The notes beneath the pieces were generated by a model. It searched no databases. It was not told the origin of the DNA and saw only the letters and a program-made list of their open reading frames with translations. 7,285 bases of DNA from contig CALMNI010000138.1 in assembly GCA_937868555.1 (NCBI GenBank), positions 1 to 7,285 of the forward strand, in the 5' to 3' direction. Source of the DNA: an uncultured bacterium (lineage in GTDB: Bacteria > Patescibacteriota > Patescibacteriia > Patescibacteriales > Patescibacteriaceae). Below, in pieces: positions 1 to 5,921 of this stretch (positions within the stretch are counted from its first letter, which is position 1; every line of letters begins with the position of its first letter). A program made the position numbers and the translations under genes.

Positions 1-1305
1 CTCGATTTTGAAATAAAGGGCGGAAAAAAATTATCAGGCAGCATTACAACTAACTTTTCAAAAAATGGTTCGGTTGTTTTATTGTGCGCTGCTTTGCTTA
101 ATAAGAATAAAACCACCTTGCACGGGATTTCGCGCATCGAAGAAGTCAACCGCTTGATTGAAGTGATGGAAAGCTTGGGAGTTAATGTTCAGTGGATAGG
201 CAAAAATAGCCTTGAAATTAAACCGCCCAAAAAGATTTCTTTTAATAACTTGGATAGAGCGGCGGCTTCGCGTATTCGTTCCAGCTTAATGTTAATAGGA
301 CCGCTTATACATCAAGTGGCTGATTTCAAATTGCCGCATGCCGGCGGCTGCAAAATGGGTAATAGGACGATTGCCGCCCATAGGTATGGATTAGAAAAAA
401 TGGGAGTTGAAATTCTTACGAATGATAAAAATTATCATGTTCGCGCCAACAAGCTAAAAGCTGCAGAAATTGTTATGTATGAAGCCGGTGATACTGCCGC
501 TAATAACTTACTGATGGCAGCAGCTCTTATTCCGGGAAAAACTGTTATACGTTTTGCGCCGCCTAATTACCAAGTGCAGGAACTGTGTTTCTTTTTGCAA
601 AAAATGGGCGTTGTTATTGAAGGCGTTGGTACGACTGATTTAATAGTTCACGGCATAAAGAAGTTTGACGCTCCGCTTGAGTATCACAACAGCGAAGATC
701 CTATTGAAGCCATGATGTTTATTTCGGTCGCTGCCACGACCAATTCCAAGCTGCTTATTAAACGCGCGCCTATTGATTTTTTGTCAGTTGAATTGTTGAA
801 GCTTGAAAAAATGGGTTTGCAGTTTTCTTTGTCTAAGAAATACCACTCATATAATGGCCATACAAATTTGGTTGATATCACGATCCTGCCTTCAACGTTG
901 ACTGCTTTAAGCGATAAGATACATGCTTTGCCGTATCCGGGAATTAACTCAGACAACTTGCCTTTTTTTGTGCCCATTGCCACCCAAGCCGAAGGCAAGA
1001 CGCTTATTCATGATTGGATGTGGGAAAATAGGGCGATTTATTTTACTGAATTAAACAGGCTAGGAGCCGATGTTACCTTGGCTGATCCGCATCGCGTATT
1101 CGTCGTTGGGAAAACCAAATTAAAAGGGGGCCAAGTTGTGTGTCCGCCTGCTTTACGTCCGGCAATGATTATTCTCATTGCCATGCTGGCGGCCGAAGGA
1201 ACCTCGATTTTGCGCAATGTCTATTCGATTAATAGGGGCTATGAAGAGATAGCCGAACGCCTTAATTCAATCGGAGCTGATATTAAAGTGTTAGAGGGGG
1301 TATAG
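1..1305 (+). CDS. murA: Divergent MurA-type UDP-N-acetylglucosamine 1-carboxyvinyltransferase (5' partial)
   Basis: MurA transfers enolpyruvate from PEP to UDP-GlcNAc in the cytoplasm, the first committed step of peptidoglycan synthesis. The frame is open from base 1. The TTG at 82 is not the start, because conserved sequence lies upstream of it. Aligned by eye to E. coli MurA, probably only a few N-terminal residues are missing; 434 residues are visible against a usual ~420. Residues below are numbered from the first codon. Conserved: Lys-Asn at 21-22 (E. coli K22/N23), an IRSS arginine (R91), the active-site loop AGGCKMGNR with Cys117 (C115) and Arg122 (R120), Asp318 (D305), the WENR arginine (R331) and Arg412 in INRGYEEI (R397). 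Divergent: the DRIE motif reads DPIE at 233-236, REPE is replaced by PPNYQ, and the DLR aspartate is Ala384. The fold is clear; whether the substrate is exactly UDP-GlcNAc is less so. A 25-base gap to the next gene suggests co-transcription. The retained cysteine predicts fosfomycin sensitivity if it is a true MurA. Confidence 0.85.
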   Translation, partial: LDFEIKGGKKLSGSITTNFSKNGSVVLLCAALLNKNKTTLHGISRIEEVNRLIEVMESLGVNVQWIGKNSLEIKPPKKISFNNLDRAAASRIRSSLMLIGPLIHQVADFKLPHAGGCKMGNRTIAAHRYGLEKMGVEILTNDKNYHVRANKLKAAEIVMYEAGDTAANNLLMAAALIPGKTVIRFAPPNYQVQELCFFLQKMGVVIEGVGTTDLIVHGIKKFDAPLEYHNSEDPIEAMMFISVAATTNSKLLIKRAPIDFLSVELLKLEKMGLQFSLSKKYHSYNGHTNLVDITILPSTLTALSDKIHALPYPGINSDNLPFFVPIATQAEGKTLIHDWMWENRAIYFTELNRLGADVTLADPHRVFVVGKTKLKGGQVVCPPALRPAMIILIAMLAAEGTSILRNVYSINRGYEEIAERLNSIGADIKVLEGV

Positions 1306-1330
1306 AGCTTACTAGAAAACAATCTTAAGT

Positions 1331-2710
1331 ATGAAGGACTGGTATCTCGTTGCTGAAACAAGTGCCGCTAAGGCGAGTCAGGATTTTTTAGAGCTTTCTT
1401 ATATACCTGCCCTTACGGAGTTAAAAAAAATTACTCGTAACCTTGATTCTTTAGCAGTTTTTGTTGATTATAAAAAGAATATTGTCCGAGAGTATATGCG
1501 GAAGAGTGAGATTGATCGCAAAGCCATGTTTGGCTGGCGATTTTTTTGTAATGATAAAAAATACACTTCCTATCGCGAACAAACCGCCGCAGTTCTTAAG
1601 GAAATTGCTTCGTTTAAAAAGGAGTTGGAAAATCATCCGCTTGATTCTTTGACTCTAAAAAACCGTGCTTGTGTAATACGACGGGGCCAGCGCCTGTATA
1701 AAAAATCGTTGGCGCTATATTTACTAACGCAGCCTGAATACTGCAGGGATATAGAAGCATATCTAAATAAAGCTCTTGAATCGCTTATTCCGGCATCTCA
1801 GCATGCTGCTGTGGCGGCGGTAGTAACAACATCGCTGCCGCCATCGTACCTTGAACAGGAACGCCTAGATTGGCTTTCTAAAGTTATGCTCGCCAAGGTT
1901 CAAGGACGAAAGGCCGCTCTTGTCCGCCATTATAAAACATATAAGTATATGGCTGGTGGCGTAGAGTATGGCATTTTGTCGCTTCACTATTTTCAAGAAC
2001 TATATGAGCGGGAAAAGAATATCCCCCGGGTTCGTCTAGAAAAGGAATATAGAGGCATGGTTGGCAAAAGAAAAATAATAAAGCAAAAACAGGACTATAT
2101 ATTTCAAACATACCGCTTTCCCAAAGAGTTAAGAAAATTATCTAAGCGGATAGCGGAATTAGGTGTGCTGCGACTCCATATGAGGGTGCTGGGCTGGCAG
2201 TTTTTTAGCTATTTTTTCCCCGCAGTAATGGATAAAGGCTATCTGCCCTCTATTCATTCAGCGAAACATAGTTTCCTCCTAACAATAACTGCTGAAAAAG
2301 GATGTGCCTGTTATCAAGATTCGCAGGCGCGGCAGGAGTATCAAAAAATTATAAAAAAGCCTCAAGATGCAAATCTTGAATTACGGGGTATCTCCGTATA
2401 TGGAAAAAGAAAAATACGTGGAAGGGTTCTTGTTTGGAAATGGGAAGAGGGCAATAGCGCTTCGCTTTCCCAAAAAATTTCTAAAGATACTATTATTGTT
2501 GTCGGCCAAACACGCCCCTTTCTACTGCCGCTCTTGCGTCAAGCCAAGGCAATTATTACTGATGAGGGCGGGCTCTTATGCCATGCGGCTATTATTTCGC
2601 GGGAGTTAGCGATTCCCTGTATTATTGGTACGAAAGTGGCCACTAAACGCTTAAGGTCAGGAGACAGTATAGAAATGGATATGGCAACGGGCAGTATTCG
2701 GGTGCGGTAA
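1331..2710 (+). CDS. Protein with C-terminal PEP-utilising-enzyme mobile (phosphohistidine) domain and unplaced helical N-terminus
   Basis: The C-terminal ~105 residues (about 351-457 of 459) are the swivelling phosphohistidine domain found in PEP synthase, pyruvate phosphate dikinase and enzyme I. The signature TDEGGLLCHAAIISREL at 410-426 carries His418 at the position phosphorylated in those enzymes, followed by IPCIIGT and a glycine-rich strand-turn ending. In the classical enzymes this domain carries phosphate between an ATP-grasp domain and a PEP/pyruvate barrel; neither is visible here. Residues 1-350 are rich in Lys, Glu, Leu and aromatics, look mostly helical, and contain a segment (about 199-226) with H-x-x-Y-K-Y spacing reminiscent of helical regions in other short PEP-utilising-like proteins. 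No signal peptide or membrane segment is seen. The gene lies 25 bases after the MurA-like gene, another PEP enzyme, but a functional link is inference. ATG 1331 fits the frame; no Shine-Dalgarno is visible. The domain call is firm; the reaction is unknown. Confidence 0.8.
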   Translation: MKDWYLVAETSAAKASQDFLELSYIPALTELKKITRNLDSLAVFVDYKKNIVREYMRKSEIDRKAMFGWRFFCNDKKYTSYREQTAAVLKEIASFKKELENHPLDSLTLKNRACVIRRGQRLYKKSLALYLLTQPEYCRDIEAYLNKALESLIPASQHAAVAAVVTTSLPPSYLEQERLDWLSKVMLAKVQGRKAALVRHYKTYKYMAGGVEYGILSLHYFQELYEREKNIPRVRLEKEYRGMVGKRKIIKQKQDYIFQTYRFPKELRKLSKRIAELGVLRLHMRVLGWQFFSYFFPAVMDKGYLPSIHSAKHSFLLTITAEKGCACYQDSQARQEYQKIIKKPQDANLELRGISVYGKRKIRGRVLVWKWEEGNSASLSQKISKDTIIVVGQTRPFLLPLLRQAKAIITDEGGLLCHAAIISRELAIPCIIGTKVATKRLRSGDSIEMDMATGSIRVR

Positions 2711-2717
2711 TGTGCGC

Positions 2718-2745
2718 TTGACACAGAGGCAACATTTGCTAGACT
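2718..2745 (+). promoter_or_regulatory. Sigma70-type promoter for the SAM riboswitch-metK transcript
   Basis: A perfect -35 TTGACA at 2718-2723 is followed after 16 bases by TAGACT at 2740-2745 (4 of 6 matches to TATAAT), directly preceded by TGC at 2737-2739, an extended -10 element. A start of transcription is expected near 2752, just ahead of the riboswitch aptamer and 8 bases or more after the stop of the upstream gene. Position and consensus agree, but this is not experimental evidence. Confidence 0.75.
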
Positions 2746-2763
2746 AAAAGAACAATTACATAT

Positions 2764-2869
2764 TTGTATCATGAGCGGTGGCGAGGGAACTAGCCCGGTG
2801 ACCCACCCGACAACCACGGATTAGTCCGAACGGTGTCAATTCTAGCTCCTTAGGGAGGAAGATATGCAA
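2764..2869 (+). promoter_or_regulatory. SAM-I (S-box) riboswitch aptamer controlling metK
   Basis: The core matches the SAM-I consensus in order. P1 is TATC 2767-2770 with GATA 2861-2864, possibly extended by TTG with CAA across a small bulge. P2a is GGTGG 2777-2781 with CCACC 2803-2807. A kink-turn (GA 2783-2784, TGA 2799-2801) leads to P2b, GGG 2785-2787 with CCC 2794-2796. CAACC is at 2811-2815. P3 is ACC 2813-2815 with GGT 2832-2834, plus CGGA 2817-2820 with TCCG 2825-2828. The junction GTCAATT is at 2835-2841. P4 is CTCC 2846-2849 with GGAG 2854-2857, closed by a TTAG loop. The pseudoknot is kept with a changed base pair: loop CTAG 2790-2793 pairs with CTAG 2842-2845, where known members have CTGG with CCAG. 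P4 and the L2-J3/4 pseudoknot point to SAM-I rather than SAM-IV. A2813 and T2834 align with the adenine-contacting positions of known SAM-I structures. It should bind S-adenosylmethionine and repress metK. Confidence 0.93.
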
Positions 2870-2881
2870 GCCTTATCTTTT
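2858..2881 (+). promoter_or_regulatory. Antiterminator helix of the SAM riboswitch
   Basis: GAAGATA 2858-2864, which contains the 3' strand of P1, can pair with TATCTTT 2874-2880 (one G-U pair at the outer end) around a 9-base loop. This helix uses bases of both P1 and the 5' arm of the terminator, so it excludes both. It would form when SAM is absent and let transcription reach metK. The pairing is directly visible; the switching mechanism follows from known SAM-I riboswitches. Confidence 0.8.
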
Positions 2882-2901
2882 CCTTGGAAAAGATTTTTTT
2901 T
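2876..2901 (+). terminator. Intrinsic terminator, expression platform of the SAM riboswitch
   Basis: TCTTTTCC at 2876-2883 is perfectly complementary to GGAAAAGA at 2886-2893. The innermost C-G pair closes only TT, so in practice it is probably a seven-pair stem with a CTTG tetraloop. Eight T residues follow directly (2894-2901). This is a rho-independent terminator 12 bases ahead of the metK start codon. Its 5' arm overlaps the antiterminator, giving an OFF switch in which high SAM ends transcription. Confidence 0.9.
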
Positions 2902-2913
2902 ATTTTATATAGT

Positions 2914-3858
2914 ATGCCAACAATTCGAACCTGTGAGTTTGTTTCCCCTAAACATCCGGATAAGCTTTGCGACTATATCGCCGATACTATTCTTGATGCG
3001 TATTTAGCCCAAGATGTAGACAGCCGCGTTGCCGTTGAAGTAATGGGTGGACACAATCATATTACCTTATCGGGAGAAGTAACAAGCCGAACCTCGCTCG
3101 ATCTCATTGCTATAGTGCGCGAGATTGTCGGTGATACGTATGAGATCCATCAATATATACAGCCGCAAAGCCCGGAAATCGCCGCCGGCGTTGATACGGG
3201 CGGAGCTGGAGATCAAGGAATTATGATTGGATACGCCACTAATGAAACGCCAAGTTTAATGCCTAAAGAGTATGCGTTGGCGCGGGATCTGTGCCAAAAA
3301 ATTTATGAAGTATATCCTTATGACGGAAAAGTGCAAGTAACGCTGAAGGATGATGAAGTCGATGTTGTTGTTGCCAGTTTTCAAAATTCACATAGCGGGG
3401 ATCTTGAAAAAATGGTTCGCGAACTATTACCGTCAAACGAATATCATATCAACGAAGCCGGCGAATGGTCGCTGGGAGGCCTGGACGCTGATAGCGGCTT
3501 ATCGGGAAGAAAGATTGTTATTGATGCCTATGGGCCAAACGTCCCGGTTGGCGGCGGCAGTTTTTCCGGAAAAGATTATACGAAAGTCGATCGCAGCGGA
3601 GCCTATATGGCTCGTAAAATCGCTGTTGATTTGTTGAAAAAAAATAATGCCAAAACAGTTCTTGTAAAATTGGCCTATGTTATTGGGCGAAGAGAGCCGG
3701 TTATGGCAACAGCTTTAATTGATTGGGTTGAGCAGCCCATTGAAGGATATGACCTTAGCCCCTCCGGCATTCGCTCTTTTTTGAAGTTAAAGGAATTTAA
3801 ATTTAAAGAAGCAGCGGCTTGGGGACATTTTGGTCGCGGTTTTGTTTGGGATTTATAA
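2914..3858 (+). CDS. metK: S-adenosylmethionine synthetase, compact form
   Basis: MetK makes S-adenosylmethionine from methionine and ATP in the cytoplasm, releasing phosphate and pyrophosphate. Visible family motifs: HPDK at 14-17 followed by CDYIADTILDAYL, SGEVTS at 53-58, the ATP-binding GAGDQG at 97-102 with GYATNET, GLSGRK at 195-200, GGGSFSGKD at 213-221, KVDRS at 224-228, and a C-terminal AAWGHFGR. The predicted protein has 314 residues against about 384 in E. coli. The shortening is spread over loops, especially between the LMP motif and the QVT strand and before the QSPEI segment; the catalytic motifs are intact. ATG 2914 is chosen because MPTIRTCEFVSP aligns with the usual MetK N-terminus. 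An in-frame TTG at 2884 lies inside the terminator hairpin and is rejected. No Shine-Dalgarno is seen; the terminator T-run ends 12 bases upstream. Expression is predicted to fall when SAM is high. Confidence 0.97.
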   Translation: MPTIRTCEFVSPKHPDKLCDYIADTILDAYLAQDVDSRVAVEVMGGHNHITLSGEVTSRTSLDLIAIVREIVGDTYEIHQYIQPQSPEIAAGVDTGGAGDQGIMIGYATNETPSLMPKEYALARDLCQKIYEVYPYDGKVQVTLKDDEVDVVVASFQNSHSGDLEKMVRELLPSNEYHINEAGEWSLGGLDADSGLSGRKIVIDAYGPNVPVGGGSFSGKDYTKVDRSGAYMARKIAVDLLKKNNAKTVLVKLAYVIGRREPVMATALIDWVEQPIEGYDLSPSGIRSFLKLKEFKFKEAAAWGHFGRGFVWDL

Positions 3859-3868
3859 TTCTCACAAA

Positions 3869-4828
3869 ATGGAAGAAAAAATTAAAAAATATTTTTTAGA
3901 AAAAGGCGCTGAAGCTTTAGGTTTAGAAGTTGCGCATTCTATTGTTATTTCCGAGATTAAGGGCGGTGATTATAATTTAAATTATAAAATAGTCATTAAT
4001 AATAGATCTTATCTACTGCGATTAACAGCCGAAGCGCAAAGCGGGCGTAGTGATCAAGCTCGGTATGAGTATGAAACTCTGCGTTTTCTAATGGTAAGCA
4101 ACCTTGCGCCGCGACCGTATTATATTGATGATTCGCGGAAGTATTTTCCCTATGATCTTATTATCGAAGAATATATAGAGGGTAATAAGATCATGTACGA
4201 AGAGGGGTCTTTGCGGCGCTGCGCTCATGCAATTGCGGCCTTGCATGCCCTGCCAATTCCTCAAAATTCTTTTTTTAGCGCCTGGGAAAATCCGCTTGAG
4301 TGTCAGCTGAGTGCAGTCGAAAATGCTTTATTGTTATATCGCCAAAGGAAAGTTGCTGATAAAAAATTAGTAGCAGCGCTTGAAGATAAGCTTCTTATGA
4401 CTAAACAAGATATTAATACTACAAGCGTTGTATTTTCTCCTAAAAGTTTGGTTCATACCGATTTAGTTTTCAGTAATATGATTGATACGGGAGAACGAGT
4501 ATATATTATCGATTGGGAAAAAGCGCGCATTGACGATCCTAGTTATGATATTGCTGTATTTCTTTCTCCGGTCGCCAATGTATGGGACGCGCCACGAGCC
4601 TTAAACGAAAGCGAACAGAAGATTTTTTTGAAAGAATATATAGAACACAGCGGCGATGAGAGCATTGCTGAAAGAGCGGAACTGCGTTCAAGGCTTTTTA
4701 CTATGCAAGCAGCGCTTTGGGCAGCCGGGAGAATAGCGGACGTTGAGGCCGGCAGTATACGGGCCGAGTTAGGAAAGCTCAATTACGAGCGCTATCAGCG
4801 TGTTTTAGCAGCTTGTAACTTGCTGTGA
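3869..4828 (+). CDS. Aminoglycoside phosphotransferase/choline kinase-fold small-molecule kinase
   Basis: This is a 319-residue protein with the APH-family kinase plan. A GGDYNLNY glycine-rich loop lies at 32-39, followed by a YLLRL strand at 48-52, an ETL helix near 69-71 and the hinge IIEEYIEG at 98-105. The catalytic loop HTDLVFSN at 196-203 has Asp198 as likely base and Asn203 as metal ligand. The metal-binding IIDWE at 213-217 is followed by DDPSYDIAVFL. These support ATP-dependent phosphorylation of a hydroxyl on a small molecule; the substrate cannot be read from the sequence. Family members include choline, thiamine, homoserine (type II) and methylthioribose kinases as well as antibiotic kinases. 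Starting 10 bases after metK, with no terminator or promoter between, it is likely in the SAM-controlled transcript. A link to methionine or methylthioadenosine salvage is therefore tempting but only inferred. ATG 3869 is preferred over the GTG at 3830, which lies inside metK. The TGA stop is backed by an in-frame TAG three sense codons later. Confidence 0.85.
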   Translation: MEEKIKKYFLEKGAEALGLEVAHSIVISEIKGGDYNLNYKIVINNRSYLLRLTAEAQSGRSDQARYEYETLRFLMVSNLAPRPYYIDDSRKYFPYDLIIEEYIEGNKIMYEEGSLRRCAHAIAALHALPIPQNSFFSAWENPLECQLSAVENALLLYRQRKVADKKLVAALEDKLLMTKQDINTTSVVFSPKSLVHTDLVFSNMIDTGERVYIIDWEKARIDDPSYDIAVFLSPVANVWDAPRALNESEQKIFLKEYIEHSGDESIAERAELRSRLFTMQAALWAAGRIADVEAGSIRAELGKLNYERYQRVLAACNLL

Positions 4829-4841
4829 CGCGCTGTATAGT
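4813..4841 (+). promoter_or_regulatory. Putative promoter for the membrane-anchored protein gene
   Basis: TTGTAA at 4813-4818 (4 of 6 matches to TTGACA) and TATAGT at 4836-4841 (5 of 6 matches to TATAAT) are separated by exactly 17 bases. The -35 box overlaps the last codons of the kinase gene. Transcription would start near 4848, giving a leader of about 15 bases before ATG 4863. AT-rich sequence gives chance matches, so this is moderate evidence. Confidence 0.5.
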
Positions 4842-4853
4842 AAAGGTACTATA
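4836..4853 (+). repeat. Perfect 7-bp inverted repeat over the -10 region
   Basis: TATAGTA at 4836-4842 is the exact reverse complement of TACTATA at 4847-4853, with AAGG between. The left arm covers the putative -10 box and the right arm the expected transcription start. It could be an operator for a dimeric regulator or a small mRNA hairpin. It is unlikely to be a terminator for the kinase gene because the stem is AT-rich and no T-run follows. Confidence 0.5.
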
Positions 4854-4862
4854 TATAACTAT

Positions 4863-5267
4863 ATGAGAGAAAAACAAGTATATTGGGTTATTATCGCTGT
4901 TTGCATAGCGGCGATTGCGACTTACTTTTTTACTTCTAGACAGGTTCACGCTCCTGTATTGCCTCCGGTTGCCAATGTACCGTATGAAGGAGCAGTTAGC
5001 TTGGAAGGCGTATCCGTTTGTTTGCCGCATGTTGAGTCTGATGGTCCGCAGACATTGGAATGTGCCTACGGTTTGCGCACTGATAATGGTTTTAATTATG
5101 CGTTAGATACAAGCAAGGCTCCTTTGGATAATGAGAGCGGCCCGGGAACTAATAAGAGAATCAAAATTGAGGGCACCCTCGTTCCTATTGAAGCAATCTC
5201 CAATGATTATTGGCGTAAGTACGATATTAAAGGAATAATCCAAGCAAATTCTTTTGAAGCCTTGTAG
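4863..5267 (+). CDS. Small membrane-anchored extracytoplasmic protein, function unknown
   Basis: The protein has 134 residues. After the short charged start MREK, residues 6-23 form one hydrophobic segment, VYWVIIAVCIAAIATYFF, which fits an uncleaved N-terminal signal anchor with the rest outside the cytoplasm. Cys14 within it does not fit a lipobox, since valine stands at -1. A Pro-rich linker (31-40) leads to a domain of about 90 residues with alternating strands: GAVSLEGVSVCLPH, ECAYGLRTDNGFNYALD, then IKIEGTLVPIE and YDIKGIIQ. The strand-Gly pattern suggests a small beta-barrel, possibly OB-like. Cys53 and Cys67 could form a disulfide or, with His56, bind a metal. It recalls small conserved proteins of Patescibacteria, but I cannot name a family. 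A separate promoter seems likely. AAAGG at 4842-4846 lies too far from the ATG to be a good ribosome site. Confidence 0.8.
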   Translation: MREKQVYWVIIAVCIAAIATYFFTSRQVHAPVLPPVANVPYEGAVSLEGVSVCLPHVESDGPQTLECAYGLRTDNGFNYALDTSKAPLDNESGPGTNKRIKIEGTLVPIEAISNDYWRKYDIKGIIQANSFEAL

Positions 5268-5296
5268 ATTGTTACCGTTTATTATTTTTTATTTAT

Positions 5297-5917
5297 ATGA
5301 ACAGAGGATTAGAACAAATGGAAAATTTTTCACGCGAGAATATTAGCCATTCTTCTAAGCAAGAAAAGGGTTATTTAATCGAAGAGAATCAAGAGGAGAG
5401 CATCGAGGCTACCTCAGCGGAAGCAAAAGAGAAGCCGGAAAATAAAACTGAACAGGAAAAAACTTTTCGTAAAGAAAAGGTGAAAGAATGGTTGGATATG
5501 ACTTTGTATCACATTAGAAATAATGATGAAAAAATGAGGGATCCCGAGGTTATTAATTCAGTTGCTTCGAGAGAAGCGCTGGCAATGAAAATTATTGCTG
5601 CTTTCGATAGCTCCTCGGAAGTAAAGGGGTTTATTGAACGAGGAGAACCGCAGCGAATACATATCCGTTGGAAGCTTAAATGGGAGACATTTTCCGGAGA
5701 AAACGGCAAGGCGGAAAAATATTTGACAACGGCCGGTATTTTATTAAGCGAGGCGGAGGATATTTCAACCAAGTCTCTCGATGAAAATGCTGATGACGGC
5801 GGTGCTGTTCTTCCTGAGCATCCTAATCTATTAAGCCCCGAAGACGAGGAGCGCTTGAAAGGAAAAAGGGTTGTTGAAGAAAAAGAAAGAAAAGATGGAA
5901 TGATATATACACTCTAA
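5297..5917 (+). CDS. Charged hypothetical protein with disordered N-terminus
   Basis: This is a 206-residue soluble protein with no family I recognise. Residues 1 to about 60 are rich in Glu, Lys, Ser, Asn and Gln and look disordered. Residues 57-150 look folded: a helix FRKEKVKEWLDMTLYHIRNN, a helix over 84-102, a strand pair around RIHIRWKLKWE at 120-130, and a helix KYLTTAGILLSEAEDI. The tail from 160 is acidic with prolines and then basic-acidic repeats (DEERLKGKRVVEEKERKD). There is no signal peptide and no membrane segment. The start at 5297 keeps the AT-ATG context of its neighbours. An ATG at 5318 (MENFSREN) is also possible and has GAGG 11 bases upstream. The 29 bases upstream are T-rich without a terminator stem. 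The stop lies 4 bases before the next gene, so the two are probably made together. Confidence 0.75.
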   Translation: MNRGLEQMENFSRENISHSSKQEKGYLIEENQEESIEATSAEAKEKPENKTEQEKTFRKEKVKEWLDMTLYHIRNNDEKMRDPEVINSVASREALAMKIIAAFDSSSEVKGFIERGEPQRIHIRWKLKWETFSGENGKAEKYLTTAGILLSEAEDISTKSLDENADDGGAVLPEHPNLLSPEDEERLKGKRVVEEKERKDGMIYTL

Positions 5918-5921
5918 CCAT

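Noticed and set aside
684..998. Minus-strand 104-codon open frame inside the MurA-like gene
   Set aside because: It lies fully inside a gene with conserved MurA motifs, shows no recognisable protein features and is best read as a shadow frame.
2539..2817. Minus-strand 92-codon open frame across the end of the PEP-domain gene and the riboswitch
   Set aside because: It overlaps both the conserved phosphohistidine motif and the promoter and aptamer on the other strand, and its translation has no plausible motif.
2764..2869. SAM-IV or SAM-I/IV riboswitch instead of SAM-I
   Set aside because: A P4 hairpin between P3 and P1 and the L2-J3/4 pseudoknot are present, and no P5 helix follows P1 since the antiterminator and terminator occupy that space.
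2884..2913. Upstream in-frame TTG start that would add 10 residues to MetK
   Set aside because: It lies inside the terminator loop and stem; the ATG at 2914 gives the normal MetK N-terminus.
3830..3868. GTG start that would add 13 residues to the kinase
   Set aside because: It overlaps the metK 3' end in another frame and adds sequence without family similarity; ATG 3869 gives a sensible start.
4826..4840. Possible UGA recoding (Gly), as in Absconditabacteria and Gracilibacteria, because a TAG follows the kinase TGA in frame
   Set aside because: None of the conserved proteins has an internal TGA, and only three sense codons would be added; a tandem stop is the simpler reading.
4779..5030. 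Minus-strand 83-codon open frame over the kinase end and the anchored-protein start
   Set aside because: It covers the promoter and inverted repeat and has no recognisable features, while the + strand frames have a good anchor segment and kinase C-terminus.
5268..5296. T-rich stretch as a terminator after the anchored-protein gene, or TTGTTA 5269-5274 as a promoter -35
   Set aside because: No stem precedes the T-run, and the best -10 candidates are poor matches or badly spaced, so neither call is supported.
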